Shown here: one piece after another, positions 1 to 9,398 of the stretch
How the letters are laid out: each line of letters opens with the position of its first letter
How positions within the stretch are numbered: position 1 is the first letter of the stretch
Assembly (NCBI RefSeq): GCF_000269905.1
Contig: NZ_AKIF01000002.1
Span: forward strand, 1 to 40,713
Length of the DNA stretch: 40,713 nucleotides
Direction of reading: 5' to 3'
Origin: Alkalibacillus haloalkaliphilus C5
Lineage (GTDB): Bacteria; Bacillota; Bacilli; Bacillales; Alkalibacillaceae
Notes under the pieces: generated by a model
What the model was told of the DNA's origin: nothing
The model's input: only the letters and a program-made list of their open reading frames with translations
The model's database searches: none
Position numbers and translations under genes: made by a program

Positions 1-946
1 GGTAATATTGTGAGCTAATCGGTTGCCACGGAGCAATCGCATGTTGATTCAACGTTAGTGAACGGTCAGGAATTACTAAATCGACATCGACTTCTAAGTT
101 AGAACCTAGACCATCACACGTTTTACAAGCGCCTAATGGGCTGTTAAAAGAAAATAGTCGTGGCTCAAGCTCTGTAATCGTAAAACCACATTGCGGACAT
201 GCGTGATGTTCATTAAATAACATCTCATCACCATCAATAAGGTCCATAATGACTTTACCGTCACTAATTTTTAACGCTGTTTCGATCGAGTCGCTTAACC
301 GACCTTCAACCCCTTCTTTAACGATAATACGGTCGACGACGACTTCAATTGTATGTTTCTGGTTTTTGTTAAGCTCAATGTCTTCTGATACTTCACGCAT
401 TTCACCATCAACACGAAGGCGTACGTACCCTTCTTTTTTCAAGTTTTCCATGACCTTTTTATGTTCGCCTTTACGGTTTGAAATGACTGGTGCTAGTACT
501 TGTAACTTCGTGCGTTCTTCTAATTCCATGACACGATCAACCATTTGTTCGACCGTTTGAGCAGAAATCTCTTCACCGTGAATCGGACAAATCGGACGCC
601 CAACACGCGCGAATAATAGACGCAAATAATCATAAATCTCGGTTACTGTTCCAACAGTTGAACGCGGATTTTTGCTCGTCGTCTTTTGGTCAATTGAAAT
701 AGCTGGTGACAGCCCTTCAATTGCATCAACATCAGGCTTATCCATTTGCCCTAAAAATTGGCGAGCGTATGCTGATAGTGATTCAACATACCTTCTTTGT
801 CCTTCTGCGTAAATCGTATCGAACGCTAATGATGATTTACCAGACCCAGATAAACCTGTCATGACGACTAACTTATTTTTTGGAATCGTTGCATCTATAT
901 CTTTTAAATTGTGTGCTCTAGCTCCTTGCACTGTAATTGATTTCAT
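1..946 (-). CDS. uvrA: UvrABC excision nuclease subunit A (N-terminal 315 codons; 3' end outside window)
   Basis: UvrA is the ABC-type ATPase that scans DNA for bulky lesions and loads UvrB in nucleotide excision repair. The visible protein begins [18 protein letters not shown] and carries the first Walker A loop (GLSGSGKSS) about 30 residues in, as in the family. The rest of the gene runs off the left edge, so the second ATPase half cannot be seen. The start ATG is at 944-946, preceded by GGAGGGTG inside the end of uvrB. Only 6 bases separate the two genes, so uvrB-uvrA is a single operon read on the minus strand, probably under the SOS control seen before uvrB. Confidence 0.97.
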   Translation of the reverse strand, partial: MKSITVQGARAHNLKDIDATIPKNKLVVMTGLSGSGKSSLAFDTIYAEGQRRYVESLSAYARQFLGQMDKPDVDAIEGLSPAISIDQKTTSKNPRSTVGTVTEIYDYLRLLFARVGRPICPIHGEEISAQTVEQMVDRVMELEERTKLQVLAPVISNRKGEHKKVMENLKKEGYVRLRVDGEMREVSEDIELNKNQKHTIEVVVDRIIVKEGVEGRLSDSIETALKISDGKVIMDLIDGDEMLFNEHHACPQCGFTITELEPRLFSFNSPLGACKTCDGLGSNLEVDVDLVIPDRSLTLNQHAIAPWQPISSQYY

Positions 947-952
947 CTATTT

Positions 953-2932
953 TCACCCTCCCGCTTTCAACTCAAGCATCGCATCACGAAGTTCCATTGC
1001 TTTTTCAAAGTCGAGATCTTTAGCGGCTTGTTTCATTTCTGTTTCTAACTGATCAATGAGCTCAGCTTTTTCATCTTTTGATAAGTTTTTATATTGTGAT
1101 ACATGATCGTCTTTCGTTTCTTCATCGGATTCATAAGTCGCCCGAATGACATCACGAATTTCTTTCTTAATCGTCGTTGGGGTAATACCGTGCTTTTCAT
1201 TGTAAGCCATTTGCTTTTCACGACGACGATTCGTCTCTTCAATAGCAACCTTCATTGAATCGGTCATCTTATCTGCATACATAATGACGCGCCCTTCTGA
1301 GTTACGAGCAGCACGTCCTACTGTTTGAATTAAGGAACGCTCTGAACGTAAGAAGCCTTCTTTGTCCGCATCTAAAATAGCAACGAGCGACACTTCTGGT
1401 AAGTCCAGTCCTTCACGCAACAAGTTAATCCCGACAAGTGCATCATATTTTCCTAATCGCAGATCGCGAATAATTTGTATACGATCTAATGTCTTAATTT
1501 CAGAGTGAAGATACGCTACTTTAATCCCCATCTCTTGTAAGTAATTCGTTAAGTCCTCAGACATTTTAATTGTAAGTGTCGTCACTAACACACGTTCTTT
1601 GCGTTCGATTCGTTTATTAATTTCACCTATTAAATCATCAATTTGTCCTTTAATTGGTCGAACGTCAATCTCTGGGTCTAACAATCCAGTCGGACGAATG
1701 ATTTGTTCTACCATTTTTGGTGTATGTTCTCTTTCATAAGGACCAGGTGTTGCTGACACGTATAAAGCGTGGTCAACATGTTTTTCGAACTCCCCAAAAG
1801 TTAAAGGACGGTTGTCCATGGCAGATGGCAGACGGAAACCGTGATCTACTAACGTCTGTTTACGCGCTTGGTCACCGTTAAACATCCCTCTAACTTGCGG
1901 TAATGTCACGTGTGATTCATCAATAACCATTAATGAACCGTCTGGGAAGTAGTCAAGTAACGTATAAGGCGTTGAACCTGGTTCACGGAATGTTAAATGT
2001 CTTGAATAGTTCTCAATTCCTGAACAAAAGCCCATTTCGCGCATCATCTCTAGATCATAATTCGTTCGCTGTTCTAGTCGCTGAGCTTCAAGCAACTTTC
2101 CTTCATCATTGAATTTTTCTAACTGGTCTTCTAACTCTTTTTCAATATTTGTAATCGCGCGCTTCATCTTTTCTTCACGCGTAACGAAGTGTGAAGCTGG
2201 GAAGATCGCCACATGATCACGATCACCTAAAATTTCACCTGTTAACGCATCGACTTCACGAATACGATCGATCTCATCACCGAAAAATTCAATTCGAATG
2301 CAGTGCTCCTCACGTGATGCTGGAATAATTTCAACCGAATCACCACGAACACGGAACGTACCACGTTGAAAGTCGATATCATTTCTCGCATATTGAATAT
2401 CAACAAGCTCGCGTAACACTTGATTACGTTCTTTTTCCATACCAACTCTTAAAGACAGCACTAAGTCTTTATAGTCTTCCGGTGAACCTAAACCATATAT
2501 ACATGAAACACTCGCAACAATTAATACATCATTGCGTTCAAACAATGCCGATGTCGCAGAGTGCCTCAATTTATCAATTTCATCATTAATGCTCGCATCT
2601 TTTTCGATATATGTATCCGTATGCGGCACATAAGCTTCTGGCTGATAATAATCATAATAACTGACGAAGTACTCAACAGCATTATTAGGGAAAAACTCTT
2701 TAAATTCACTATAAAGCTGACCGGCCAACGTCTTGTTATGTGCAATGACGAGTGTCGGTCGATTAATTTCAGTAATAACATTGGATACAGTAAATGTTTT
2801 ACCAGTACCAGTAGCACCGAGTAACGTTTGGTGCTTTTTATTGTTTTCAATACCTGCGACTAACTCTTTAATAGCCTGCGGTTGATCACCTTGAGGTTCG
2901 AATTCCGATTGTAATTGAAATTTTTGTTCCAC
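953..2932 (-). CDS. uvrB: UvrABC excision nuclease subunit B
   Basis: UvrB is the DNA-damage-verifying helicase-like subunit of nucleotide excision repair; it receives the lesion from UvrA and recruits UvrC. The Walker A GATGTGKT lies at residues 39-46, the damage-probing beta-hairpin segment [12 protein letters not shown] at about 92-103, helicase motifs follow, and a C-terminal UVR coiled-coil motif (LIDQLETEM...) occupies about the last 35 residues. Length is 659 aa from a GTG start at 2932, which has GGGG eight bases upstream and agrees with the usual N-terminus (QPQGDQP-type motif at 13-19). A longer reading to 2995 would start inside the promoter and LexA box and is rejected. Confidence 0.97.
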   Translation of the reverse strand: MEQKFQLQSEFEPQGDQPQAIKELVAGIENNKKHQTLLGATGTGKTFTVSNVITEINRPTLVIAHNKTLAGQLYSEFKEFFPNNAVEYFVSYYDYYQPEAYVPHTDTYIEKDASINDEIDKLRHSATSALFERNDVLIVASVSCIYGLGSPEDYKDLVLSLRVGMEKERNQVLRELVDIQYARNDIDFQRGTFRVRGDSVEIIPASREEHCIRIEFFGDEIDRIREVDALTGEILGDRDHVAIFPASHFVTREEKMKRAITNIEKELEDQLEKFNDEGKLLEAQRLEQRTNYDLEMMREMGFCSGIENYSRHLTFREPGSTPYTLLDYFPDGSLMVIDESHVTLPQVRGMFNGDQARKQTLVDHGFRLPSAMDNRPLTFGEFEKHVDHALYVSATPGPYEREHTPKMVEQIIRPTGLLDPEIDVRPIKGQIDDLIGEINKRIERKERVLVTTLTIKMSEDLTNYLQEMGIKVAYLHSEIKTLDRIQIIRDLRLGKYDALVGINLLREGLDLPEVSLVAILDADKEGFLRSERSLIQTVGRAARNSEGRVIMYADKMTDSMKVAIEETNRRREKQMAYNEKHGITPTTIKKEIRDVIRATYESDEETKDDHVSQYKNLSKDEKAELIDQLETEMKQAAKDLDFEKAMELRDAMLELKAGG

Positions 2933-2963
2933 AACATCATCCCCATATCGAGTTTCTTTAGTC

Positions 2964-2990
2964 AGTATAACACACACGAACGTTTGTTTG
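2964..2990 (-). promoter_or_regulatory. uvrB promoter with LexA (SOS) box
   Basis: On the plus strand 2977-2990 reads CGAACGTTTGTTTG, a 13/14 match to the Gram-positive LexA/DinR box CGAACRNRYGTTYG. It lies just upstream of an extended -10 (TGTTATACT on the minus strand, hexamer at 2964-2969). A LexA dimer here would block RNA polymerase, giving DNA-damage induction of uvrBA, as known for Bacillus. The predicted RNA start near 2957 leaves a short leader to the GTG at 2932. Confidence 0.85.
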
Positions 2991-3064
2991 CACAAATGTT
3001 ATGATACCCTAGTAAAAGAATATTTTTTCACGACTTATAATGCAAAGAATATGTTTTTATGTAA

Positions 3065-3284
3065 GAGCTGATAAAATTCTGTGAGCGCTGATAAATTATG
3101 TTTGAGCGCCGATAAAAATTGGCGAGCGCTGATATATTTTTCTGAGAGCTGATAAAATTCTGTGAGCGCTGATAACTAGTGTGTGCGCCAGATTATTCTC
3201 GTGAGCGCCAAATCCTATCATGCGAAAGCCAGATTATTTCCCTGAACGCCAAATTTATCTCACAAGCGCCAAATCCACCTCTCT
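3065..3284 (+). repeat. Degenerate 20-nt tandem array A (GAGCGCTGATAAA type changing to GAGCGCCAAAT type)
   Basis: Eleven units start at about 3065, 3083, 3104, 3124, 3144, 3164, 3183, 3203, 3224, 3244 and 3264, mostly 20 bases apart. The first six carry GAG(C/A)G(C)TGATAA; the last five carry a variant GAGCGCCAAAT or GCCAGAT, so two sub-families are joined in one array. It fills most of the minJ-uvrB intergenic space and starts just past the minJ terminator. No gene is seen in it. Function unknown. Confidence 0.85.
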
Positions 3285-3293
3285 AAGAACATT

Positions 3294-3334
3294 AAAAAAT
3301 TGCTTCAGAACAATGAAGTTCCAAAGCAATTTTC
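3294..3334 (-). terminator. Rho-independent terminator of minJ
   Basis: Inverted repeat AAAATTGCTT / AAGCAATTTT around a loop of about 18 bases, followed on the minus strand by a T-run, just downstream of the minJ stop. Confidence 0.8.
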
Positions 3335-3343
3335 ATATCATGA

Positions 3344-4564
3344 CTATGATGAATAATCTAATTCAAACGTTTCAGTTTCTAGCGTGAAGCGAGGGGTTTC
3401 TTTTACAAACACTAAACCTAATTCGTGATCTTCATGTTCATAAATTGGTCGCTGCACAAACCTCGTCTCACCTCGGAAGTCCCGCACGGCTAACTTGCAG
3501 TAAGTTCGATTTTCAGTCATAACATCGAAAAACTCAAATTCATTTTGGACTGGTATATCGTGAACGCGCTCAATCTTCTCACCAACATACAGTTCCATTT
3601 GGTCTGCAGGTGAGCCTGGCACTATGCCGACGATCGTTATTCCATCTGGTTCTGGCCTAAAGATTGGACGTCTTTCAACATCAAAATAACGAATGAGTAA
3701 ATGAATAACCGGTCTCATGACTAGAACAATTCCGACAATCACCATCCCTAAGTACAACGTGTTATAAGCGCCGACTGCTGCACCGATTAACAAAAGTGTC
3801 AGCGGGATTAAAGTTAAAGCGACTCGTTTTGCACCTTGCTCACTAAACAGCCCACGGAATTTTTGTGAAAAGCCGATTATATAAGGAAAAATTATGAAAC
3901 TCATTCCAGCTGCATCTGATCCAAATACTGGCCACCAAGCAAGCTGATCAGTTAATGTTAGCGAACCGATTGGTAAAGGAATTAATAAAGGAACGAACAT
4001 AAGTCGTGTGACTTGATGGGAACCTACGTCTTTACCGCGATCTCCTTTATGTAATCGAGGGAACGACCTATGACGATTCGTTGTCGCAATCAGCATAGCT
4101 TCAGCAAAAAGGAGAACTAACATTAAATAAATCATGCCCATTAAATCAACTTGTAGTAGTCCATTTGTAAAAGGTTCATTAATAACTTGTATGTCAAATA
4201 GACCAACAGACCATACGGCCAAAATAGTTAATCCTAATGTGTAAACAGGGGACAGTAATGCAACTTGTCCAACTAACATTAGTAAAATAATGACTGCTGA
4301 CCAGACGATTAACCATTCCCAAGTCATAAACAATCCAGTTAGGACAATACCTGCTGAAACAATGACACCAAAAAGCAATCCGATTAACCATGTCCCTTTC
4401 CATTCTGCGTGGAATGGAAACACCCGGTGACCAAATTGCTTACGGTCATTTTTAATTCTTCTATTTCCAATAAGAAAAGATAATATGATCGCTACATATA
4501 GTACTGGCTGTGCGAATAACCACAATAGCGCATAACCTAATTCAACTAACCATTCGACCCACAT
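3344..4564 (-). CDS. minJ: MinJ-like membrane protein with C-terminal PDZ domain (division-site topological determinant)
   Basis: A 406-aa polytopic membrane protein. The N-terminal two thirds hold several hydrophobic segments (for example LWLFAQPVLYVAIILSFLIG near the start). The C-terminal part is a PDZ domain (around residues 300-375, containing GITIVGIVPGSPADQMELYVGEKI). This is the architecture of B. subtilis MinJ (YvjD), which bridges DivIVA and MinD to restrict division to mid-cell, and its position beside ctpB and uvrB also matches. The start was set at ATG 4564, with GGGGGG seven bases upstream; the seven extra codons further up are in the ribosome-binding region. It has its own terminator on each side, so it is probably monocistronic. 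Confidence 0.85.
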   Translation of the reverse strand: MWVEWLVELGYALLWLFAQPVLYVAIILSFLIGNRRIKNDRKQFGHRVFPFHAEWKGTWLIGLLFGVIVSAGIVLTGLFMTWEWLIVWSAVIILLMLVGQVALLSPVYTLGLTILAVWSVGLFDIQVINEPFTNGLLQVDLMGMIYLMLVLLFAEAMLIATTNRHRSFPRLHKGDRGKDVGSHQVTRLMFVPLLIPLPIGSLTLTDQLAWWPVFGSDAAGMSFIIFPYIIGFSQKFRGLFSEQGAKRVALTLIPLTLLLIGAAVGAYNTLYLGMVIVGIVLVMRPVIHLLIRYFDVERRPIFRPEPDGITIVGIVPGSPADQMELYVGEKIERVHDIPVQNEFEFFDVMTENRTYCKLAVRDFRGETRFVQRPIYEHEDHELGLVFVKETPRFTLETETFELDYSS

Positions 4565-4645
4565 GCATAATCCCCCCAATCTCACTGGTGCTCTGTATGA
4601 AACAATTCTCTAAACCCTAGTCAAAATCCTGCATATGCTTAGAGT

Positions 4646-4681
4646 AAAAATAGATGACCCAACAGGTGAGTCATCTATTTA
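4646..4681 (-). terminator. Rho-independent terminator of ctpB
   Basis: AAATAGATGAC / GTCATCTATTT-type inverted repeat followed on the minus strand by TTTTTAC, directly after the ctpB stop codon. Confidence 0.85.
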
Positions 4682-4689
4682 CACCAAAC

Positions 4690-6177
4690 TTATTCAAACA
4701 ACACTTCAATAGCACGCTGTAATTGTAAATCATTTTCTGGTTCCATAACAGCGTCTAAAATTAACTCTTCAATGCGCTCTTCGGTTGTTTCATGAACGAT
4801 TCCTGTCACTTCTAATCCTTCATCTGACTGGAACTGCTCAACTACTTCAACAGTATTCTCATCAAAGTAACCATCTGTACGGTCAATATCATATCCTAGT
4901 CCTTCAAGCATAAGTTGAAGCTTTCTAACTTCAGAATTGTTCATATCATACTCTAATGGTTCATCAGATTGAATCAGCGTTGAATAAAAATATTCTGGTT
5001 GTCTCTGTTCAACTGTTGGATCAACGCCTTCACCTTCAATGCGGTTCCCATCTGGAGTTAACCAATCAAATACTGTCATTTTCAACATGCCGCCTTCTAA
5101 AGGCATCGTCTGTTGTACTGTTCCTTTACCGAACGTTGTTTCACCAACGACTTCATAACCGTTAACTTCATTAAGTGCAGCAGCTAAAATCTCTGATGCA
5201 CTAGCGCTACCTTCGTTAATTAAGACTGAGATAGGATAATCCTTTACACCTTGCCCATCAAGGGTGGACGGTTCTGCTTCCATGTCATGACGGTCCGTAT
5301 AGACGAACGTTTCCTCACCTTCCATGAAGTGAGTTAATATGTTTTCGACTGCGTCAAATAAGCCACCAGGATTTCCTCTTACATCTAATACTAATCCATC
5401 GATTCCAACTTCGTCTTCTAGGTAAGCTAGCTCTTCAGCAAACTCTTCAGCTGTTCCTTCACCGAAAGACCTAATTTCTAACACACCGACTGTTTGACCG
5501 TTCGTCTCTTCTACATGCGGTCGAACAGTAACTAACGGAATCGTATCTCTTGTAATTGATATATCAAAAGGGTCATCTTCACCAGGACGGTCAATCGTTA
5601 ATACAACATCTGTCCCTTTCTCACCTCGAATGAGTTGAACCGCTTCATTTACTGTATAATCCTCAACAGACTCTTCATCAACAGCTAGAATACGATCATT
5701 TGGGCGGATCCCTGCTTCTTCAGCTGGTGAGTCTGCTAAAGGAGAAATAATTGTTATATGACCTTCTCGTTGGGTAACTTCTGCACCAATTCCTTCGAAA
5801 GATGACTCCAGTTGTTGTTGAAATTGTTCTGTCATTTCAGCATCCATATATTCACTGAATGGGTCATCTAATGAGCTAACAACGCCTTCGATTGCGCCTT
5901 CATATAAAGAATCAACGTCGACTTCATTTATATAATACTCATCTAACATTGAAATCACTTGCTGAATTTTAGTAAATTCTTCACCAATCTCTTCTTGTAC
6001 ATCACTATGAACCTCATCATCAGGCACTTCTACTTCCTCTTGTTCTTGTTCCTCTTCCTTTACTTGAGGTTCACCTTCGTCAGCAAGAAAATTCATCGCA
6101 GTCGCTGAGATTGCTCCCCCTACTAAAAAGGCTACTAACACTAATAAAAAAACAAATTTCCTACTCATATTCAACAT
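4690..6177 (-). CDS. ctpB: Carboxy-terminal processing serine protease (S41 family) with PDZ and peptidoglycan-binding domains
   Basis: 495 aa. An N-terminal membrane anchor (residues 5-28) is followed by a strongly acidic linker, a PDZ domain at about 110-195, the S41 catalytic core and a C-terminal PG_binding_1 repeat (around 415-470). The catalytic residues are present: Ser326 in GSASASE, Lys351 in FGKGTVQ and Gln355, with the same 25- and 4-residue spacing as the Ser309/Lys334/Gln338 triad of B. subtilis CtpB. In that organism CtpB acts in the intermembrane space of the sporulating cell to cut SpoIVFA (and SpoIVB) and so trigger pro-sigma-K processing. The GAGGTGAT ribosome site supports the first ATG. 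The linker acidity fits a halophile. Confidence 0.93.
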   Translation of the reverse strand: MLNMSRKFVFLLVLVAFLVGGAISATAMNFLADEGEPQVKEEEQEQEEVEVPDDEVHSDVQEEIGEEFTKIQQVISMLDEYYINEVDVDSLYEGAIEGVVSSLDDPFSEYMDAEMTEQFQQQLESSFEGIGAEVTQREGHITIISPLADSPAEEAGIRPNDRILAVDEESVEDYTVNEAVQLIRGEKGTDVVLTIDRPGEDDPFDISITRDTIPLVTVRPHVEETNGQTVGVLEIRSFGEGTAEEFAEELAYLEDEVGIDGLVLDVRGNPGGLFDAVENILTHFMEGEETFVYTDRHDMEAEPSTLDGQGVKDYPISVLINEGSASASEILAAALNEVNGYEVVGETTFGKGTVQQTMPLEGGMLKMTVFDWLTPDGNRIEGEGVDPTVEQRQPEYFYSTLIQSDEPLEYDMNNSEVRKLQLMLEGLGYDIDRTDGYFDENTVEVVEQFQSDEGLEVTGIVHETTEERIEELILDAVMEPENDLQLQRAIEVLFE

Positions 6178-6292
6178 TCATCACCTCAGCAAACGCTTAC
6201 AGATTTAGTATTAAAGATACTATAGTTAAGTATATGATGTAGATTTCTACTATTCTCAAAATTACATCAAAATGAAAATAGCTAAATAAATA

Positions 6293-6336
6293 GCATAAAA
6301 GCATCACACGAACAATGTGCGATGCTTTTATACTAC
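6293..6336 (-). terminator. Rho-independent terminator of the ftsEX-M23 cluster
   Basis: TAAAAGCATCACAC / GTGCGATGCTTTTA inverted repeat with a 7-base loop, T-rich on both strands and so possibly bidirectional; it lies shortly after the M23 gene stop on the minus strand. Confidence 0.75.
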
Positions 6337-6375
6337 TATAATTTCCTCTTTTAGTAAAAGGTAAAAACCTTAACG

Positions 6376-7785
6376 TTAAGGGTTAATATAATTTAACGGA
6401 TCAACTGCGTTTGACTTAGAATTATTCCAAGATCCGCCTCTATGGATTTCAAAGTGCAAATGTGGTCCAGTTGAACTACCTGTATTACCCATATTACCAA
6501 TTTGTTGACCTTGTTGCACTGTATCGCCAACACTCACGTGAACTGATGATAAATGTGCATAAACCGTATCGTACGCAACACCATCAATATAGTGGGTCAT
6601 GTAAACAACATTACCATAACCACCACCACAACCACTATTACCAACTACACAACCTGATACCACTCGATAAACTTCACCGGTAGCAGCTGCATATACAGGT
6701 GTAGTTGGATTATCTCTATTACCCATATCAACACCAGCATGTCCAGGTCTATGAGGCGGTTTAAAAGGTGATGTTAAATAACCACTCATCGGTGCTATAA
6801 ACTGACCGCTTCCACCAGCTTGTGTGTTAGCTGGGTTTGACTCTGCAGATTGTTTTTGATTTTTTAAAGATTGTTCTCGTGCATCTAAAATTTCTTGTTC
6901 TTCTGATAATGATACTTGATACTTCTCTAACTCTTCTTGATCTTCTTGTAAATTTGAAAGAACTATTTGTTCCTCTTGTTTTCGCTCATCAAGACCGGCG
7001 ATTAGTTGATCCAGTTCACCTTTTTGAGCAACTAAAGTTTGCCTTTTATCTTCTAAATTAGCTTTGTTTGCTTCAACTGTTTCTTTATTACTTTCAACTG
7101 TTTGTTTCGATTCTTCGACTTGTTCTTTGTTTGCTTCAACTGTATCCTTTGCTTCCTCTAAAAACTGCTTGTCATCAAAGTGTTGGTTAATAATACTTTG
7201 GTCTTGATCCATCACTTTACTTACCGCTGCAGCACGACTTACAAAATCACCAAAATCACTTGAACCTAGAATAACTTCCATATAGCTTACAGAACCACCA
7301 TTACGCTGTAGAGTTCTCAGTCTATCGGTAAGAACCGCTTCACGCTGTTCTATTCTAAGTTCAGTTTCAGTAATTTCATCTTCTAACTCAGAGATCTCTT
7401 CTTCTAATTCTTCAATCTCTGCTTCAAGTTCTTGAATCTCGTTTTCTAGTTCTTGAATTTCAGCTTCTAATAGATAGATTTCAGTTTCAGTCTCTTCAAT
7501 ATCAAGCTCTTTTTGACGGACTTCTAACTCAGCTTGCTCTATTTCATTTTCAATACGGTCTAACTTATCTTCTGTTTCATCCTGTTGACCTTCAAGTTCA
7601 CGGATCTGTTCTTGTAAACTATCAATCTCACTAGAAACATTCTCTCGTTCTTGCTGTACTTCATCTAATTCTTTTTCAATATCTTCAACTGACTGATTAG
7701 CTTCGACCGTACCGGAATCAGAATACATTAATGCGCCAACAATAACTACAATTAAAGTTAAAAACGGTATAACTTTCTTCGTCAA
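6376..7785 (-). CDS. Secreted murein hydrolase with N-terminal coiled coil and C-terminal M23 (LytM) domain, EnvC/PcsB-like
   Basis: 469 aa, starting at a TTG (7783-7785) with AAGGGGAG eight bases upstream. A signal peptide or anchor covers residues 1-29. A long Glu-rich coiled coil runs from about 30 to 290, and the M23 peptidase domain from about 330 to 465. Zinc and catalytic motifs are intact: His349 and Asp353 in GHAGVD, and His442/His444 in HLHFEIH. An active glycyl- or cross-bridge endopeptidase is therefore likely rather than a degenerate activator. The gene follows ftsX by 43 bases. By analogy with EnvC, PcsB and CwlO, which FtsEX controls through their coiled coils, this is the probable hydrolase partner of the FtsEX encoded next door. 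That pairing is inferred from layout and architecture. Confidence 0.88.
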   Translation of the reverse strand: MTKKVIPFLTLIVVIVGALMYSDSGTVEANQSVEDIEKELDEVQQERENVSSEIDSLQEQIRELEGQQDETEDKLDRIENEIEQAELEVRQKELDIEETETEIYLLEAEIQELENEIQELEAEIEELEEEISELEDEITETELRIEQREAVLTDRLRTLQRNGGSVSYMEVILGSSDFGDFVSRAAAVSKVMDQDQSIINQHFDDKQFLEEAKDTVEANKEQVEESKQTVESNKETVEANKANLEDKRQTLVAQKGELDQLIAGLDERKQEEQIVLSNLQEDQEELEKYQVSLSEEQEILDAREQSLKNQKQSAESNPANTQAGGSGQFIAPMSGYLTSPFKPPHRPGHAGVDMGNRDNPTTPVYAAATGEVYRVVSGCVVGNSGCGGGYGNVVYMTHYIDGVAYDTVYAHLSSVHVSVGDTVQQGQQIGNMGNTGSSTGPHLHFEIHRGGSWNNSKSNAVDPLNYINP

Positions 7786-7828
7786 CTTGGTTTCTCCCCT
7801 TCTGTATTTGTTGTGAATATTAGTCTCG

Positions 7829-8722
7829 TTAAACTTTTAAGAACTTACGAACACTCATCACGCTTCCCCAAATACCAATAAAGGCACCGATTGCTAATAG
7901 CATGAGTGAAAGCTGCCATGCAAATGGGTTCCACGGTAACAACTCAATGAACTGGAAATTCAATCGGTCGTTTAAGTTTATATACAAGAAGTGATAACCA
8001 CCAAGAACAAGCGCAATTGGAATTACTGAACCAATAACACCTGTAAGCATTCCTTCAACAAAGAATGGCCAACGAATAAAGCTATTCTTCGCACCGACTA
8101 GTCGCATAATGCCAATCTCATCTCTTCTTGCTGTAATCGTCATCTTAATCGTGTTCGATATTAGGAAAATAGCTGTTAATAGTAACGCTGCAATAAATGT
8201 AATTCCTATATATCTAGCATATTGGTTAAATTGTAATAGTCGATCTACTGTTTCACTTCCGTAATCAACGTCATCTACATTTGAAAAACCTTCAATTGTT
8301 GAAGCAACTCCTGCTAGATCTTCTGCTTCGTACGTCTCGACAACGTAAACATCATTTAGCGGATTATCTTGTTCGAAAAGCTCCCAAGCTTCTCCATCTT
8401 CACCTAAGTCTTCTACTAACGCTTCTAATTCTTCATCTTTTGAAGAGAAATAGAACTCTTCAACTCTATTAAGATCTTCAATGTTATGACCTAGTTCGTC
8501 AATGTCTTCCTCTTCAGCACTTAAATCTATAAACACACGAATCTCTGCATCGGATTCAATGTTGTCTGCAATTTGATTTAGGTTTAGCATTAGCATTAAA
8601 AATGCTGCTACTAATACTAACGTCGTTGTCACAGCACCAACTGCTGCTACTGTCATCCAACTATTTCTAACTAAGTTTTTTGTACCTTCTCTAAAATGTC
8701 TTTTAAATGTATTAATCTTCAT
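7829..8722 (-). CDS. ftsX: Cell division ABC transporter permease FtsX
   Basis: 297 aa. It has a cytoplasmic N-terminus (KRHFREGTKNLVRNSWMT, the usual FtsX opening), TM1 at about 22-46, an extracellular loop rich in Glu and Asp up to about residue 165, and three more membrane helices at about 172-195, 220-245 and 270-290. With FtsE it forms the complex that passes cytoplasmic ATP hydrolysis to peptidoglycan hydrolases outside the cell; in B. subtilis it activates CwlO and affects elongation and entry into sporulation. Its start overlaps the end of ftsE by 11 bases, so translation is probably coupled. Confidence 0.96.
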   Translation of the reverse strand: MKINTFKRHFREGTKNLVRNSWMTVAAVGAVTTTLVLVAAFLMLMLNLNQIADNIESDAEIRVFIDLSAEEEDIDELGHNIEDLNRVEEFYFSSKDEELEALVEDLGEDGEAWELFEQDNPLNDVYVVETYEAEDLAGVASTIEGFSNVDDVDYGSETVDRLLQFNQYARYIGITFIAALLLTAIFLISNTIKMTITARRDEIGIMRLVGAKNSFIRWPFFVEGMLTGVIGSVIPIALVLGGYHFLYINLNDRLNFQFIELLPWNPFAWQLSLMLLAIGAFIGIWGSVMSVRKFLKV

Positions 8723-9398
8723 ATCCGTATTCCCCTCGATGCTCGTCTCTTACGATTTGACCATTTTCCATAGCAATAACACGTCTACGAATCTTGTTAA
8801 CGATATCTTTACTGTGTGTTGCCATAATCACTGTCGTACCACTCGCATTGACTTCTTCAAAGATTCTCATAATCTCCCACGACGTATCAGGGTCTAGGTT
8901 ACCTGTCGGCTCATCGGCAATCACAACCTTAGGGTTATTGACAATCGCTCTTGCAATGGCTACACGTTGTTGCTCACCACCTGATAACTGAGCGGGGATA
9001 AACCTTGCTTTATGCTTTAAACCAACCTTATCTAGCACGTCCATTACACGACGTCTAATTTTTCTCGGGTTTTCCTCGATCACTTCTAGAGCAAAGGCTA
9101 CATTTTCATAGACTGTTAGTTTCGGCAACAATTTAAAGTCTTGGAAAATAACGCCAATTGAACGTCGTAAATAAGGTACTTGCTTATCTTTCATGTCACC
9201 GATATCTACATGATTGATCTTCACTTGGCCTTTACTTGGTACTTCTTCACGATACATCATCTTAATAAAAGATGATTTACCAGCACCACTTGGGCCAACG
9301 ACATACACAAATTCACCATTATCAATTGTTGACGATATACCATTTAAAGCTGTAACTCCGTTATCATAAACTTTATAAACATTGTTCATCTCGATCAT
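8712..9398 (-). CDS. ftsE: Cell division ABC transporter ATP-binding protein FtsE
   Basis: 228 aa ABC ATPase. Walker A GPSGAGKSS lies at residues 35-43, the signature LSGGEQQR at about 138-145, Walker B VVIADEPTG just after, and the switch His in MATHSKD. It is the cytoplasmic partner of FtsX. The ATG at 9398 has an AGGTGG ribosome site six bases upstream. The gene opens the ftsE-ftsX-M23 operon and is preceded by a long non-coding leader. Confidence 0.97.
   Translation of the reverse strand: MIEMNNVYKVYDNGVTALNGISSTIDNGEFVYVVGPSGAGKSSFIKMMYREEVPSKGQVKINHVDIGDMKDKQVPYLRRSIGVIFQDFKLLPKLTVYENVAFALEVIEENPRKIRRRVMDVLDKVGLKHKARFIPAQLSGGEQQRVAIARAIVNNPKVVIADEPTGNLDPDTSWEIMRIFEEVNASGTTVIMATHSKDIVNKIRRRVIAMENGQIVRDEHRGEYGYED

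Noticed and set aside
2933-2995. Longer UvrB N-terminus (680 aa)
   Set aside because: It overlaps the LexA box and -10; the GTG at 2932 has a proper ribosome site and matches the family start.
3065-3284. CRISPR array
   Set aside because: The 20-base units follow each other directly with no unique spacers, are degenerate, and no cas genes are present. The same holds for the arrays at 29771, 30956 and 40609.
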